From Bolinopsis microptera (lineage: Eukaryota; Ctenophora; Tentaculata; Lobata; Bolinopsidae), in the NCBI RefSeq assembly GCF_026151205.1, contig NC_087074.1, positions 10,883,226 to 10,947,225 on the forward strand: a stretch of 64,000 bases of DNA, read 5' to 3'. The notes under the pieces are model-generated. The model was not told the origin of the DNA. It saw nothing but the letters and a program-made list of their open reading frames with translations, and searched no databases. Both the position numbers and the translations under genes were made by a program. Shown here in pieces: positions 13,803-27,841 of this stretch (position 1 is the first letter of the stretch; each line of letters begins with the position of its first letter).

Positions 13803-14265
13803 GGAGCAGCATGACGACACAAGCATCACCTGCTCTCTCAGTCAATGATCCTTACACTCACTACCCCTCCATCGTGTATATTAGACTGTTATTGTATTGC
13901 TAGCAGCTCGTGCTATATGGGCATTAGGAGAAGCTAGCTAACCTTGCTTCCATCTGTGCGGCACCTTCTTTGTCTTATCTACCCCTCTATCTCGCACTAA
14001 ACCACAGATTACTTGATTAGTACTCACTTCCTTGACCACTTCTCTCTCCTTTTAATTTTAATTGTGTTGTGCTATCTAGTTATCTGTTGCCAGACGACTT
14101 CCTTGTCTGCCTGGTTAGCGCTTCTCTTGTTCTTCACAATTTGTCATCCCAATCTCTTGCTTCTTTACAATATCTTATCTACATTTTAATAGCCTTACCC
14201 CGGAGCTGTTATGGAGGCCTGTAGCTGTAGTACGGGTAATTGGTTTCTATCACTTAGTTCTCTAT

Positions 14266-14338
14266 CGCTCAGTAACAATATCTGCTCAGTAACAATATCT
14301 GCTCAGTAACAATATCTGCTCAGTAACAATATCTGCTA
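14266..14338. repeat. 18-bp tandem repeat, four copies
   Basis: GCTCAGTAACAATATCT repeated four times without interruption. The copies are essentially identical, which suggests recent expansion. Confidence 0.95.
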
Positions 14339-14339
14339 G

Positions 14340-17300
14340 ATTCTAGTAACGTCGAAGCTGGAGATATCGGGAATATTTGTCCGACACAGATACGTAGGTA
14401 CAACCTCTTAGAACCTTTTATAATAGACTTGTGAGCCTCTTAAAACATTTGCCTTACTTTATTTTGCACTTAATATAGTTATATTTGTACTGCCAGACTC
14501 CATTATCAAAGTGATATAAACTTTATAGTGGGTACAAAGCAAGTCTAGAACAATTGATAAACACTTAGCTGGTCTGACTTATGTTTTGGCATTTCGCAAT
14601 TTCACGCCACGCCGACACAGATCCTTCGATACGCCCTCTTAATATTGCTGAACAGACCGATTCTACCTTGTTGATAGAACTTAAGTTGAAGAACACTTTA
14701 ACTTTTATATAAGACTGCATCGTCACTTGTTGGATATTTGATTTTTAAACAATATATTCAGTATTGGAACTTGTGTTCTGTACAGAAGTAGAAATAATAT
14801 TGTTACCGTTAATCATGCTCGATAGTAAAACAGTGCTTATATCTTCAGCCGTTCTGTATTGTTGTGTTTTACACTGCAAACCGCGTCTAAACCGCCTTAT
14901 TTTAGTAATATTTTTATCACTGGGATAATAGATTGAATAGCTCAAATTTTGTTGGAAAAATATACCCAACTATCTTACAAAGAATCTGATAAGTCTTTCG
15001 ATATAATAGTACCACAAGTTTATAAAAGCGTCTGAGACATTAAGAAAAAGTTGAGATTTTTGTCGACCATGTCATCAAGACTGGTTTTTTAAAACTTTAA
15101 AAATTGTCTGTGAAAATTGGCAACTGGTTATTAAGTTTAACATAAACTTCGTCTACTAAAACTTCCTTCGGCAATTTTCAGAGACAATCTTGAAAAAATC
15201 CAGACCATGTCACATAACCTTACTGATTTCTGTTTGATGTTGGTACGTTAATTAGCGACCTTCCTGGATCGGGAAAACGCACAATTCTTTGTCCACAATT
15301 CCTTTGAAAGAAACTGAAAAATCACATTTCTTGTAAAATTTAGACACTTCGGCTGCTTCATGGCAGGCGTCAATCATACCAAACTAGCTTCGTGTACTGT
15401 TTTTGGAAACCGAGGAAACGCATTGTGTCAACAGTCAACACTGCTCAGTGTTTAAAATAAAATGAATAAGTTATAACTTTATAATATATTGAGGGGTGAA
15501 GAGGAGCCCCGGCCTTCTCTTAGTTTTAATATGATATAGGGAGTTTTAATGCATTAACTTTTTTCTTGATTTATAGTTTTATGTATTGATATCTTTATAC
15601 AATGCTATTGTTTTTGTTTTTAGTGATAGTATGTAAGGTTTTAGAAATGGTATTTTAGGTATAATATCTCTTTTTCTGCTTTATGGTAGATGAGTGACTC
15701 TTTTTCGTTTTTTATCTCACGACATTTTACTCCTGATTTTTATCCTGGCTCGAAACCTTTAACCTAACCGGTAAGTTTATCAATTAACCGTGGTTCTTGC
15801 AATCCCTCTGATACTTGCAATTTGTTAATTGAGAGTTGGGATTGATAGAAACTAAAAAGGAAGAGTAAAAAGTATTTTTACAGTACCCAACCAAATAATA
15901 ATATGTATTCATGTCTTTTGTGGGCCTCATGTGAGAATAACTGATTTAAAGTTCTCTTCTTGATTTAAGTCGAGGGTAATATAATATGCCCTTAACAAGC
16001 CATAACATCTCCAATCTGCAAGATAGGAAGACATATAATTTAGACGTTTTTAAAATGGTAATGTATATACTTGAGTCTGTTTTCACTTGTTTGATCTAGT
16101 TGGAAGTTGTTAACATCCCCTTACTGTAGACTGTAAAGTCCCACGCTGAAGATGCTGTGAGACACAAAAAGTTCTTGGGAACTTTCTCTAATTTATAAAC
16201 TTTAAGTGAGAACTTTCTCAGCTCTACTTAAACTCTTATATATTAGAGTTCAAGTGAGAACTGGCTTACCCTTCTCTGTGTCAATGTGTTTAATGAATTT
16301 GTCGATGTGTTTAAAGTTATTTCACCGTGTTCTTGTATGATATATAGCTTTGTAAATTTTATCAAGGTATTTTTGCTAAATACTCAACGTAGCGATGCAT
16401 AACGGTTGTCGTCTGATTTTCGTTTATTCAGTTATTCTTATTGATCTGCATTTTAAACACTTTGATTTGGTTCAAAAAACCAAAAAAAAATCGTTTATTT
16501 TCATTGATCGATTTAAAACACTTTGATTTGGTTCACAAAATTCAATAACGAATTTGTCAATTCTTAGTTAAACCTCAGTCTGAAGCGAAAGACTAGGTAA
16601 TGATTACTAGTCGATTGCTTAACTATCAAAGCAAAACACCACTGAATTGCAGCAACCCCAAGCAATTTGTTTTAATAAGTATAACCTGACTACGGAGGCC
16701 TCGAGAAAATGTTCGATTTTGTACGGACTTTAAAGTTTAAGTCCGTACACAGTTACTAGGCTTCCCAGCATCATTTACTCGGTCTTCAGTTGGCATGCTT
16801 CCATCAATTAGTACATGGCTCTTTTCAATGTTCCACTTCCAGTTTCAGCTTTCAGTTTTATCTTTAGTTTCATGTATACTGTATAGTTTTACTTTAAGTT
16901 TCAACATTCAGTTTCAGTTTCAAGTATATAATTCCTTCAATCTTGTTCACATATTGACAAAACTGTTGAAGCTTGAAATTTTTTGAGCAGCCGTATTTCA
17001 GTTTAGACAAAAGAATAGCGTAGAACTTTTATTGGAAATCGATTCGTGTTCGAATTTATTCAATTGTTTATTTCTCTGCTTACTAAAATTGTTGATCGTT
17101 GGAAGCAACACAAATGAAGTTTCCGTTTCTACCAAGCTTTGAAGCTTTTAGTTGTCGTATTATAGTTTTGACTAAAAAGGGCGTGACCAAATCTGTTATC
17201 AAACAAATTGAGAATCAATTAATTAGCTTATATTAAGAGGTTTGCTCTTTTTATTGCTCAATCAAATTATTGATTGTTGAAATCAGTTTGCCGGGCATGT

Positions 17301-20300
17301 CTCGCTCTCTCTCCACCTCGGCCAATCACGCTTTGTCGCCTCCTCAAAGTCAACATCTCTCAGACAATTGGGAATTATAATATCAAACAAGGTAGATTAC
17401 CGGTCAATTGCATGTGTGAAGTATCCCTGAATTCAGCAGCTAGTCGGCTACCCGGTAAACAGATTAATTACGTGACTATATTTTAAATACTAAGACGCGC
17501 CCTGGCTTCTGTGGAACCCTCAGAAGCGAGTGGTGAAGTAACCGGCTAAAATACAAGAAGAGGAACAAGTGGTGAAGTATATCCTGGTGAATTTCTACAA
17601 ACCATATCAACCACTTTATTTATTACGAATGCAGCGCTGAAAACCGTGGTCACCCTCCCGTCAAAGTAGGCACTGAGATAGAAGGACCAACTTTACACCC
17701 TTCTAAATTTGACACTCTAAATGTGTGTGCGTGAGCGCTTCAAGATGAGAAACCCATTCGTGTTGCTCTATCTGAGTATCTGCCTATAAGTCATAACCTC
17801 TGAACTCTGAAGTGGACCTGCAGTGCAAGTGTAATCCGGTAGAAGCACTGAGGTGATTCTGCGGAGAAGTTCGCCAGACGCCAGTAGTCCTGTGGAGCTG
17901 CACTAAATATTTTACAACTGCGATTATTACTGATAACAACTTGATTAGAGGAGCTGCAGGGATCAGGGAGATACCCAACTCTGCCAAGTGATGAGATACT
18001 ATCAGTGCCAAGATGTGATTACCACATGTCAAAACAACGCCGCACTACGTATTTTACTAATAATATCAAGATACCATGAGCGGGTTGTAGCGCAGCTAAA
18101 ATGGTGGGTTCATCATTTCCAGAGCACTACAGCTTAAGACGATTTACACATGTATGTTCTAAATAACCCCCCTCCAGACTATACATATTCTATTAATAAT
18201 ATCAAGATACCAGGCGGTTGTAGCGCAGCAAATGTTCTTCACTTCCAGAGCTGCATGATCGGACTTATAATAACACAAGGGGACGGTCCACAACAAGGGG
18301 TATTATCTTTTTTGGCTTCGTCAGAAACTGTACTTCCGAGCTTCCGAACAAGTACGAGATGCAGGAGGATAATATAATATTGCTGCCCGCATATTATGTA
18401 TAAAATATGCATAAATATATATATATATATGTGTGGGATAATACCTCTTCTCAAATTGTCGAAGGCTCTCTCTCTAATGTGGGGTTATTCAGCATGCCGT
18501 GAATTCCTCTGTTGTCAGGTGGAGCAATGTGTCTGTAGGAGTTAATGTTTGCAGTTTGACGTGCCGGGCTATACTTTTACTTTGTGTGATTGTAATCGAA
18601 GAGGAGGACTTTCGTGTGCACTATTTATATTGTGTGTTTAATGACTTCTCAGAGATTTTGTGCCCCGTTTAATTGATAATGCCCAGTAGGATGTACCAAT
18701 GGAGCTTCGGATGTCTAGGTTCGTCTTCCGTGTTACCATAGCAATAACCTTGATTTTCCAGCACGCACTTTTATACGTTTTTAAAGATATTGGTGATAAG
18801 TTGGACGGTAGAAAGTGGGTTAAGCTGGAAGTAAAACAACGAAATGCTTGTAATCGCTTTTGCTTTACTGACGCTTTCTTCCACCGATTATAAATCATAT
18901 AAGAAAAAGTATGAACGGTTGTAAATGCAACAACGGCCATTTACCTTCACATAATAACCGTCCAAACTTTCGCCAATTAGGAATTCTATACATTTGCATC
19001 TGTACACTTATTGAATATTGGTATTGTACATAAACTTGTTTAATCTTAATGGCATCCAATTAATATTGCAATGTAGGTGTCTTTAAAAGAAGTGTGCATG
19101 TTTGGCTTCAATATAAATACAGCCCTACTTTCTACAGCATGACAACAGTAGTATAATCTTATAATGAATAATAATACGTAGAAGCACGTAGCAGGGTGGT
19201 TCCGTGAACTCGGGTTTGTACCTGTCTTCATGGGGAGCCATACATTATGCTATTATGCATTTCAAACTTTTAAAAGTATTTCTGACGTATTATAATAGCT
19301 GAATGGCGACCAATTTTTATCATAGTCGCAACAATTTACAATAAGCATTTTATTTCCTTGGGAATTTCCGCTTCTAACCACCCCAACTTACAATTACTAT
19401 TATTTCCGTGCCAGTTCACTCATGACTAACAAACGGTAATTAATTTATTTTGCACACACTAAATGTAAAAAAAATATTCTTCTTTCTGAAGAACAGGGCA
19501 TACCCCAGTCATTAATTACGACATGAAAATAACATGTTGCTGATATCATGTGCATTGCCTTGGTAACCAATACGCATTGCCGTGGTAACCAGTACCATTG
19601 ATATCATACACGTGGTCACACACATGACACGCCAAAAAGGCGTAATTACTTCACCCAGCTGTAAACTGTTAAATGCTGGCCATTTCCCTAGACTATAGAT
19701 GACAGTGAGGAGTGAAGTGGAGCCTCCCTGGGATCAGGAGGAGGGCAGGATTTGGTGGAGGGTTGGGAGCATGTGATCCTGGCGGTAATCCAGCAGTTAA
19801 GTCAATTAACAGAACCAGCACAGGCTGAATAAAATGAAAATTAAATTACAAATTACATGCTGCCAAACTAATTGGGATGGTAAATGGTAGAGTTGAGCTG
19901 GCGCTGATCACTTGTATAATTGTTCGCTTCAACACGGTTGTTTCTCCGGTTGGCTTAGCAAGACGTGCGTTGTTGTCAGGACGACATAACTTATTTGGAT
20001 CAGTTGGAGGTGCTAGAATAAGGATACAATGTTGGATCACATGACATGCAGTCATGTGATCTCCCTGCAGTGGGTCAGAGAGCTGGTGGCACGATGTGGC
20101 AGGGATTCTCAGAGACACACCTGCGTCAGAGGAAAAGGTACGCATGTTGCCATGGTTACCACTTTAAGCTTTGTCACAATTACAAGAAGCAGTCTGTACC
20201 GTTTGTCTACCAATCTGTAGTTACGTCATTCACATTAACCCAAACTTTCAACACAGCTCTATGGGCTCAGTTCGGCGGTACTTCTTATTAGGAGGAGCTT

Positions 20301-20430
20301 ATTCGTAATGTCTGAGTTTACTTGCAGATTTGTTGTTGATCCCTCTCCCTCTCCCTCTCCCATATCCATATCCGAAACATCCGGATAGATTTAGACATTT
20401 AAGGTGCAAACAGCTTGGAATTACATTATA
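14340..20430. other. Gene-poor stretch
   Basis: No gene can be supported. Contents noted: direct repeats of ACACTTTGATTTGGTTCA (about 16457 and 16519); a duplicated block at 18050-18130 and 18190-18255 sharing TAATATCAAGATACCA and GGTTGTAGCGCAGC; a 64-codon plus-strand frame at 18699-18893 with a hydrophobic start that might be a signal peptide but has no continuation; and X-box-like motifs at 18732, 19554, 19576 and 20146. Confidence 0.4.
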
Positions 20431-20436
20431 CAAATA

Positions 20437-21190
20437 CTAGTGTAACCCGGCCTACGGCCGGGATTTCACTGCCGCAGTTAAAAAGGGTAGGAGTAATTAC
20501 CCGCAGAGTCAAAACCCGCATTAGGTGACCCAATAGTTTCTTAAACAATAATCTCATAATCAGTTATTTCTTGTGGATAATTAAGTCATTATTAGCCATG
20601 AGGCACCACACTCCATGATCATAAGGTCTGAACACCGATTATTACACCTCATCACTCCCGTCTTGAACCGCTTTCTATTTTTATTTAAATCGTTATAGAA
20701 ATTAACCCTTGTTAACTCCGCACCACACCCGCATATTATATTTGAAAACACGCATAACATTGTCGTATGAACTCTCTCTCTCTCTCTCTCTCTGCAGTCC
20801 AAACAGACCCCAAACACTAACAGTCCCCCCCTCCCCTAATAAGCTTAAGGTATAACATTACAGCAAATCTTCCAGGCTAATCCAATTATGACGCTACTTA
20901 AATGCAGCTATAACATATTACACAGTAATGAGAGAGAGAGAGCAAGTCCCGTAACTCTTGCCGTTCTGCTCACGCAATTTTATGTAACATTTGTGGTACA
21001 AAACCATCAATTAAACCACTTACCATCGGCCGATTTTAAAAAAAATTTCCTATGGGCTTCATCAGAGTTTTGTCGACACTATACCGAAAAAATCAGTCCC
21101 GTAACTCTTACCGTTTTTTTTGTATAACCGACCGGAAATTACACACGGACAGACAGACAGACAGACACACACACACACACACATTCTGGT
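20437..21190 (-). mobile_element. Non-autonomous Helitron, 3' terminus and body
   Basis: Read on the minus strand, the left edge has the hallmarks of a Helitron 3' end: a 7-bp GC hairpin (CCCGGCC-GTA-GGCCGGG, 20446-20462), then TTACA, then CTAG (20437-20440), followed by host T. Helitrons end in CTRR a few bases after a short hairpin and insert between A and T, which fits. The body extends rightwards and carries an internal 20-bp direct repeat (AGTCCCGTAACTCTT(G/A)CCGTT at 20946 and 21094) and a (GACA)n(CA)n microsatellite near 21146-21182. The 5' end (expected TC on the minus strand) is not located; the right coordinate is approximate. No Rep/helicase gene is present. Confidence 0.6.
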
Positions 21191-21811
21191 GTTATTAAGG
21201 TGATAAACTAATCCCTAGCGACATTCCAAGAGTTTGACAGTAATTTCCTGTACTATGGGTTCACGTGCACTTTAAGGCGTTGTTCAGCTTTGGTACTGTG
21301 TATAAATATAATCGGTATACATACTGTGATATTGTAGACACCTTGCCTCCCTAGACCTCAGATATTATTAATACTTCAATATTCGATATACCATGGGGCC
21401 TCTCAGAGGACCCACCAATCCATCACAGTACGTCAGTTAGACCAATTGGTGAGATCTGATTGGACCTCAAATAATGCCAAAGGTCCCTGATTGGACGCTG
21501 GATAGTACTTAAGAGATTTGATTTGATAGTATGTGGAAGGTGAGATGTGAAGGTATTTATAGCTTGATCTGATCTACTTGACAGATAGTACCATAGATAT
21601 TGGTTTGCTCCATGTAGTGGATATTGAGGGTTTCCATCTTTCCATGTTAGATTTGATGCAGTTTATTCAGTCACCATATTTATTTTTGACATAATCCATT
21701 GTTTTATAGATTTTTATATAGATCGTAATCAGGAAGCAACTATATACTTTGAGGTTTGCTCCAGTATTTTGCATCGTTAGAATTCTTTTGCACTTATCAA
21801 TTGTAGGTCTC

Positions 21812-22060
21812 CCCTGGATATATATAGCACAAGTAGTCCTAATTATTCCTAAAACAAGGGGTCCTGGATATAGCACAAGTAGTCCTAATTATTCCTAAAA
21901 CAAGGGGGTCCTGGATATAGCACAAGTAGTCCTAATTATTCTTAAAACAAGGGGGTCCTGGATATAGCACAAGTAGTCCTAATTATTCCTAAAACAAGGG
22001 GGTCCTGGATATAGCACAAGTAGTCCTAATTATTCCTAAAACAAGGGGGTCCTGGATCCT
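21812..22060. repeat. 47-bp minisatellite, about five copies
   Basis: Unit runs TCCTGGATATAGCACAAGTA, then GTCCTAATTATTCCTAAAAC, then AAGGGGG. The copies differ at only one or two positions each. The array ends in GGGGGTCCTGGAT. Confidence 0.95.
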
Positions 22061-22064
22061 TAAC

Positions 22065-25000
22065 CAGCTTATTCCATTTGCCCATTAAGATAATAAAATC
22101 CTGTCGGTTTCGGTAAATCTTTGAGTCTGCATTATAAATGTACAGTTAATCCCATATTAGAGACAGTGCCATGGGTTCCAGACACAATACTCATAAAGAA
22201 AGGCTTCTCACTGGAGAAGAGATCACAAATATTCTAACGTAAATCTGAAGTTTAAATATCTCTCTTTCCGTGTGTTGGCAGGGTGACAAACACGCATTTT
22301 GACAAGTTTGAAAGCCTATAAGTTCCATTGAAAATAATCTATCTGTCAACGGGGTTAAAATTTTTAATACGAGTAGTTAACAGAATAATTATGTAAAAAA
22401 TGAAGGTTTTGTGATCTTGTCGCTGTCGGGTATTCAGCATATAACAGTAAAGAATTTTGAGTGTCCTATTATGCCTTGGAAAGGAGCGGAAATCCAAAAA
22501 GTACGTGAATTGATTGTTGTATAAACATAATATTGGAAGTGGTAAAAGGAATTGCACGAATTGATTGTTTCTCGAATATATTACTCTCCATCCTGATCAA
22601 TAATCTTTATCTTGAACTTATAGTTATAGTCGGCGGAGAAAATTTACTATCATACTAATAAAAATACACAATTAATTAACAAGAGATTATTCCTAATTAT
22701 ACAGTGACTTCCGGATCAGTTATTTATTATTCTATCATTGCAACAATTGAGTTAACTCCATAAATTATAAATTTTCCATTTCTAATTCTTCTTCAAAATA
22801 AAAATTCGGAATAATCTTAATAAAATTACTGTATTTACTTATTTAGCATCCGTCAAATTCAGTAATTTAGGGAAATATAGGAAACCAACGTTATTGACAT
22901 TGTCGATATGTATCACGGTTATTATCGAGTAAAATATTTACCAATATTGGATTGGCTGTTAGTATTGGCACAGTTGAAGGTGATAAAAGGTGAAAATTAT
23001 AAACCTACTGTTTGACTCCTCAGCTCCTTCCAATCCTTGCGACAAATAGCAGCGGGAGTTATTTTCCTAAATTCCAAGTTTGATCATTTTTATTCACAAT
23101 GTTAAATTTTGTAACAAGAAAGTTTAACACAAGTCCGCGGAACTTGGCGGAACGCCGCCAAAAGACAAACAATTTTCTGATCAGCATTATCTGTCGACAA
23201 CTCAAATACCGGATATACCTCTGGTTAAAGGTTAATGTCACTCTATTTCCTTTTAGTTTTACTGCAACTCGTGTCCTGTGCAAATAACATAGTCCTGCGA
23301 GCAGGTGTGCTGGCTAGGCTTAATTTCGCAATAGTTTTTATAAACAATGAGAAATCATAGGCAGATAGACAATACACATGGTAACGTTATATTATGCTTT
23401 ATATTAAAGTATTGAGCATTATATTATGCATTTAACATAATGTATATATCATATTGCATTACCATACCAGAGCACAGAGGGTCTGACATTTGAGCAGCAA
23501 GGTTGTATTCAATATTGAGGGCGCGGTCCCTCAAAATTCAATATGGATAATGGCTATTACTTCCAAGGTGCACGTCGGACCGTCACTTACTTGTACTACG
23601 TCAGTCGTCAGTGAAGCAATTTATACTTAATTGCCTCTACTATTATAGCCTTAAATCCATTCTCGTTTGGAGGATTGTGTACCTAATTGTCCTGCTCGTT
23701 CGACACATCTTTCCAATGTCCAATAAACACCCGTTTGAAACGGTCGTGCGTGTAAACGATTTTATTTTGAATACCATTAAATACCCCGTGTCAAATAGAG
23801 GGAGACCGCGCTTGCCATGACGCATGGAAGTTGTAGAGAAGTGCCCATATAAGGTAAGATGGAGCGGTCGGGTAATTAAAATCTCTGCCTGCCTACATCT
23901 CTACAGAGAGAGAGTTGGGGCACTATATTGCTTTCTCTCCCTCTCTCCCTGATCCCTGATCTGGTTACTGTCGTGGTGCTTCCAGCTTGCTTTCGTGTTT
24001 CATTTATCTGTTGCGTGGGTTGGGTGCGGGTTGACGTGTGGGTGGGGTGTATTTTAAAAGCTTCTAAATTTAACTGAGAACTTTTGCGTATGTGGTTATG
24101 ATATATAAACCATGTTGAGTAATCGCAAAGATGAGCGGGAGTCAATATCAGTCTGTTGTGTTTTGAGGATTCATGTGTTAGCCTTTAGTCCAGGCAAGTA
24201 ATGAATAATATGTACCAACTTTTTAGCGCGATTATACCAAAAATGATATTTAGCTATTGTTTTAAGTTTATGACACGTGCTGTAACCATTTTGTAAGACA
24301 CTGATTGGAGAGTCATGTTACCACGTGATAGGATCCTCAGCCCTGAACTTTATGTCGTGGAATTTGGAGCCATGTCTGAAGACTTAGATCCATTTTTGTG
24401 ATTCAAACGAACGTTCCATTGTTAACTTCATGACCGGATATAATTTGATAATATGATCTCAACTACTTGCATGCAAGAGCATTTTCCTTTTTTATGATTT
24501 ACCTTTGCGTAATACTTTTTGACTACAATCTTGCGCAACGCCTCGAATCTAACTTTTATTCTTAAGCTCCGCGGTTGTATAAGTCCATTTTGAAGCGGTT
24601 ACAAAACGGCTCTGTCCACCGTGTTTTCGATTTTAATTCCTACTAACAATTTTCCAACAAACTAAAAATTAAAATCCAGTGCACAAAGGTTGCACTCGAA
24701 AAGGTCGTTAATAGCAATACAACTTTAGTGGAATAAAACCATGTTCAAAGTCTTCGGAATCATTCCTGATCCCATTTCCGTCAGTTCTCTCTCTCACAAT
24801 CAAAAATATAACTTTTATCAAAGAGCAATTTCATGCTTTAAGCGTAATAAAATAGTTTCGTACATTCATACCTCACTATCATACATCAACACTGAAGTAA
24901 TAATTCAAATGATAGGAAAGCAATTGTATAAAATTATTGCATTGTCTGTTTCTTAAGAATGACTGGCATCCGTCTTGTATTAAATATTTCGCAACTATTT

Positions 25001-25215
25001 TTTGTGTGGAATTATTGTTAAGCACTCGTGATTATTTGTTTTAGGTTTGCTCCTTTTTGTTAATAAATATAATGTGCAAGCTTGTACTCTAGTAGCAGGG
25101 AGTAGTTGAATGTGCATGTGAGATTCCATTTATTTTATATCTGTTGCATCATTTTGAGGTTAAATATTTGTTTATTTATATATTAGAAAGAAGAAGAATA
25201 ATTGTTAAAAACCCT
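22065..25215. other. No gene recognised
   Basis: AT-rich. The open frames at 22339-22557, 23059-23287 (both strands), 23611-23825 and 24741-24956 lack motifs or splice context. Confidence 0.4.
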
Positions 25216-25597
25216 TTACCCTATGTGTAGGAACACTAACACTCCCTCCCTATGTGTAAGAACACTAACACTCCCTACATATGTGTAGGAACACTAACAC
25301 TCCCTCCCTATGTGTAGGAACACTAACACTCCCTACCTATGTGTAGGAACACTAACACTCCCTACCTATGTGTAGGAACACTAACACTCCCTCCTATGTG
25401 TAGGAACACTAACACTCCCTACCTATGTGTAGGAACACTAACACTCCCTCCCTAATATGTGTAGGAACACTAACACTCCCTACCTATGTGTACTGTGTAG
25501 GAACACTAACACTCCCTATCTATGTGTAGGAATAGTGAATACTAACACTTCCTATTCCCTGTGTAGGAATACTAACACTTCCTATTCCCTGTGTAGG
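25216..25597. repeat. 28-30-bp minisatellite, about 13 copies
   Basis: Unit approximates TATGTGTAGGAACACTAACA then CTCCCTAC. Small insertions and deletions separate the copies. The last two are a diverged form (GTGTAGGAATACTAACACTT then CCTATTCCCT). The array runs directly into a possible first exon at 25599. Confidence 0.95.
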
Positions 25598-25598
25598 A

Positions 25599-25737
25599 AT
25601 GAGTTGCGGATCCTGTAATCATTTGTCTCGAAGTAACTCCCTGGCACGACGTCTTGGTAGGAAATGGAAACGTCAGGCTCAATTCTCTCGGATTGTAGAC
25701 TCCCCTTCTGTAGACTATGGAACTAGTTGTGTACCAG
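25599..25737 (+). CDS. Possible first coding exon of an unknown protein
   Basis: An ATG placed immediately after the minisatellite opens a 46-codon frame ending in phase 1 at a good donor (CCAG then GTATGT). The peptide is basic with four cysteines, two of them near the start (MSCGSCNHLSRSNSLARRLG), and no signal peptide. No downstream partner exon was identified with confidence. The region to 27.8 kb is AT-rich. Chance is a real alternative. Confidence 0.25.
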
Positions 25738-25739
25738 GT

Positions 25740-27840
25740 ATGTGCATAATTTGTAACTATTACTTTTTACAGAAGGTTTTATCGAAATGTTGTGTCGTAT
25801 TTAATTTTTTCTTAATTTAAATCTTTTATGTATTTGTAAAGTTGCTTTATTTGTAAAGTTGCTTCTATGCAGCTGTGGCGTCGCTTAAAAATTTATAAAG
25901 TTATATACCTTTATTTTACGAGTGGACAAATTTTAAATTGAATTTTTTGAGTGGAGGCCGGGTGGAGGCCGGGTGGAAGTAGGGACATGGAAATGATAGT
26001 TGGCTGTACCTTGATGTGACAACTGTCACAACATGCCTCGTATCGCGTGAGGCAAGCCCATTCAGAACTGAATTAAATACATATATGTATATGTAGAATA
26101 TAGATCAATTCAATTTCAATCAATATCTGGGATGGTGGAAACTGCTCCGAAAGTGATTTACTCCCTTTTTTCCTACGTCACTGTGTAGCGTGAAAGCTCA
26201 ACTGTCACTGTCAGACGAACGGGCTTTATTAATTTTATTGTCATTTTGCGGTAGGCTCGTTTAATGATTCCTAAGTGCTGTTATTCGTAGCCTTTCGTCT
26301 GATGAACATTTCTTTAACTGATGGAAATGACGAAAATGACTGAGACCGAAGGTGATATCTCTAAAGTCGACAAAATTTGCGAATTTTTTCGGAGTGAAAC
26401 GTTGAATGAAATATTTCGATATTGACTGTAAACATTTTTCAATTGAAGTAAATTATACTGGAGGTTTTATAATCTTAAAACACATCTAGATATCCTCAAC
26501 TAGATCGCCAGCCTACCCGATACCCGGACCACTAGAGCTCCCTCAACTTGCAAGTCACTGCTACTAACATCAGCATCTGTTAAACGTTCAGATCGATAAA
26601 TAATTATCTCAATATGTCAAATCTGATATTTTGACTTTTACAACTGCATACCAATGTCATGAATTGGCATGGCTTGCTCTAATTTTAATGGATAGGGTGT
26701 AACAACTTGTCATTGATCAGTCTGTCTGTGAGCAGCTGATATAACAGCTTGTTATTACGCCCCACACGGCAGTTATACTTGTAGCGCGGACCTTGTACAT
26801 TTCACTTTGTTGTGTATTGGTTATTAGCTTATTGAAGATGTTAATGAAGGAGCACTGCTTATATCGCGATCTAATTTGATCTGTTGTTACAGTTTGATGG
26901 TTCTTGAAAGGGCTGCCATCGCTTGTTGACGATGTTGATGAAATAGCTTATATTCTACTGTAAAACATATTTTGGCGATTTCAATAATTTCATAGTGCAT
27001 CTTTAATTCCATACAACATGCCCTCTCAATATTTAATTGTTAAACGATGCCTTAAATTCGTGGTATCGGTTTAATTCGATCAGCAATTATATCAAAAAGT
27101 ATATGAAAAGTTGGTAGAAAAGGCGACTAGCCATAACCATATTTAAATAATCATCGCATTCTCCTCTTGCTAAGGCCTAAGTGTAAGTTTATTTCAAAAG
27201 TAATTAAATAATCCAGAAGAAAGATAATCCACAACTGACCAGATAAAGTATTCCCGGTCGTCTTCTTACCGATTCTTCGACCAACTTATCTTAATTGCTT
27301 AATCAACCGCTGAAAACACGTCATCTTCTTGTCAGTATCTAGTCTAGCTTTATTCCATAAAATCTCTTAATATGCCTGGGATTCCTAAGAAGGAGTATTG
27401 AAACCAGATCATAACTTCGTGGACATGTCCAGACATTCCCAATCGTAATTAGGCTTTTGCTTTCCTAGCCTATATTCGAGAGTTATATTAGGCACAAGCC
27501 AATGACGCTCTTTGTTGGCTTGTATTAGAGAGTTAGAAATTAATCAAGTAGGTTCTTTGTTTTGTTACGCAGTGACGTTTCCAGTTTACTTATTGTACGT
27601 TATACGCGGACGCTGAGCCATACTGTGCTACATAAACAAGATTACACCGAGAAAGATAAGATTTTATAGTAAATCTGTTCGTCTTATTTTGTTCAACAGA
27701 TAAGCTGCTAGAAAAAACAATTGAAATTCAACAGATTCTATATGGATAATGAACAATTGCAACATTTCGTGTGAGCCGTGAGCGGTTTAACGATTGAGAT
27801 GTTACATGAACTAATGAAAACTTCATAATTGTTGGTTGTA
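25740..27840. other. No gene recognised
   Basis: AT-rich. A short duplication GGAGGCCGGGT occurs near 25952-25974. No supported exon. Confidence 0.4.
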
Positions 27841-27841
27841 G

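Noticed and set aside
21812-22060. Possible CRISPR array or regulatory repeat
   Set aside because: 47-bp units are head to tail with no spacers; ordinary tandem repeat.
25216-25597. Possible CRISPR array
   Set aside because: Regular repeats, but there are no unique spacers; units are contiguous and this is animal DNA. It is a minisatellite.
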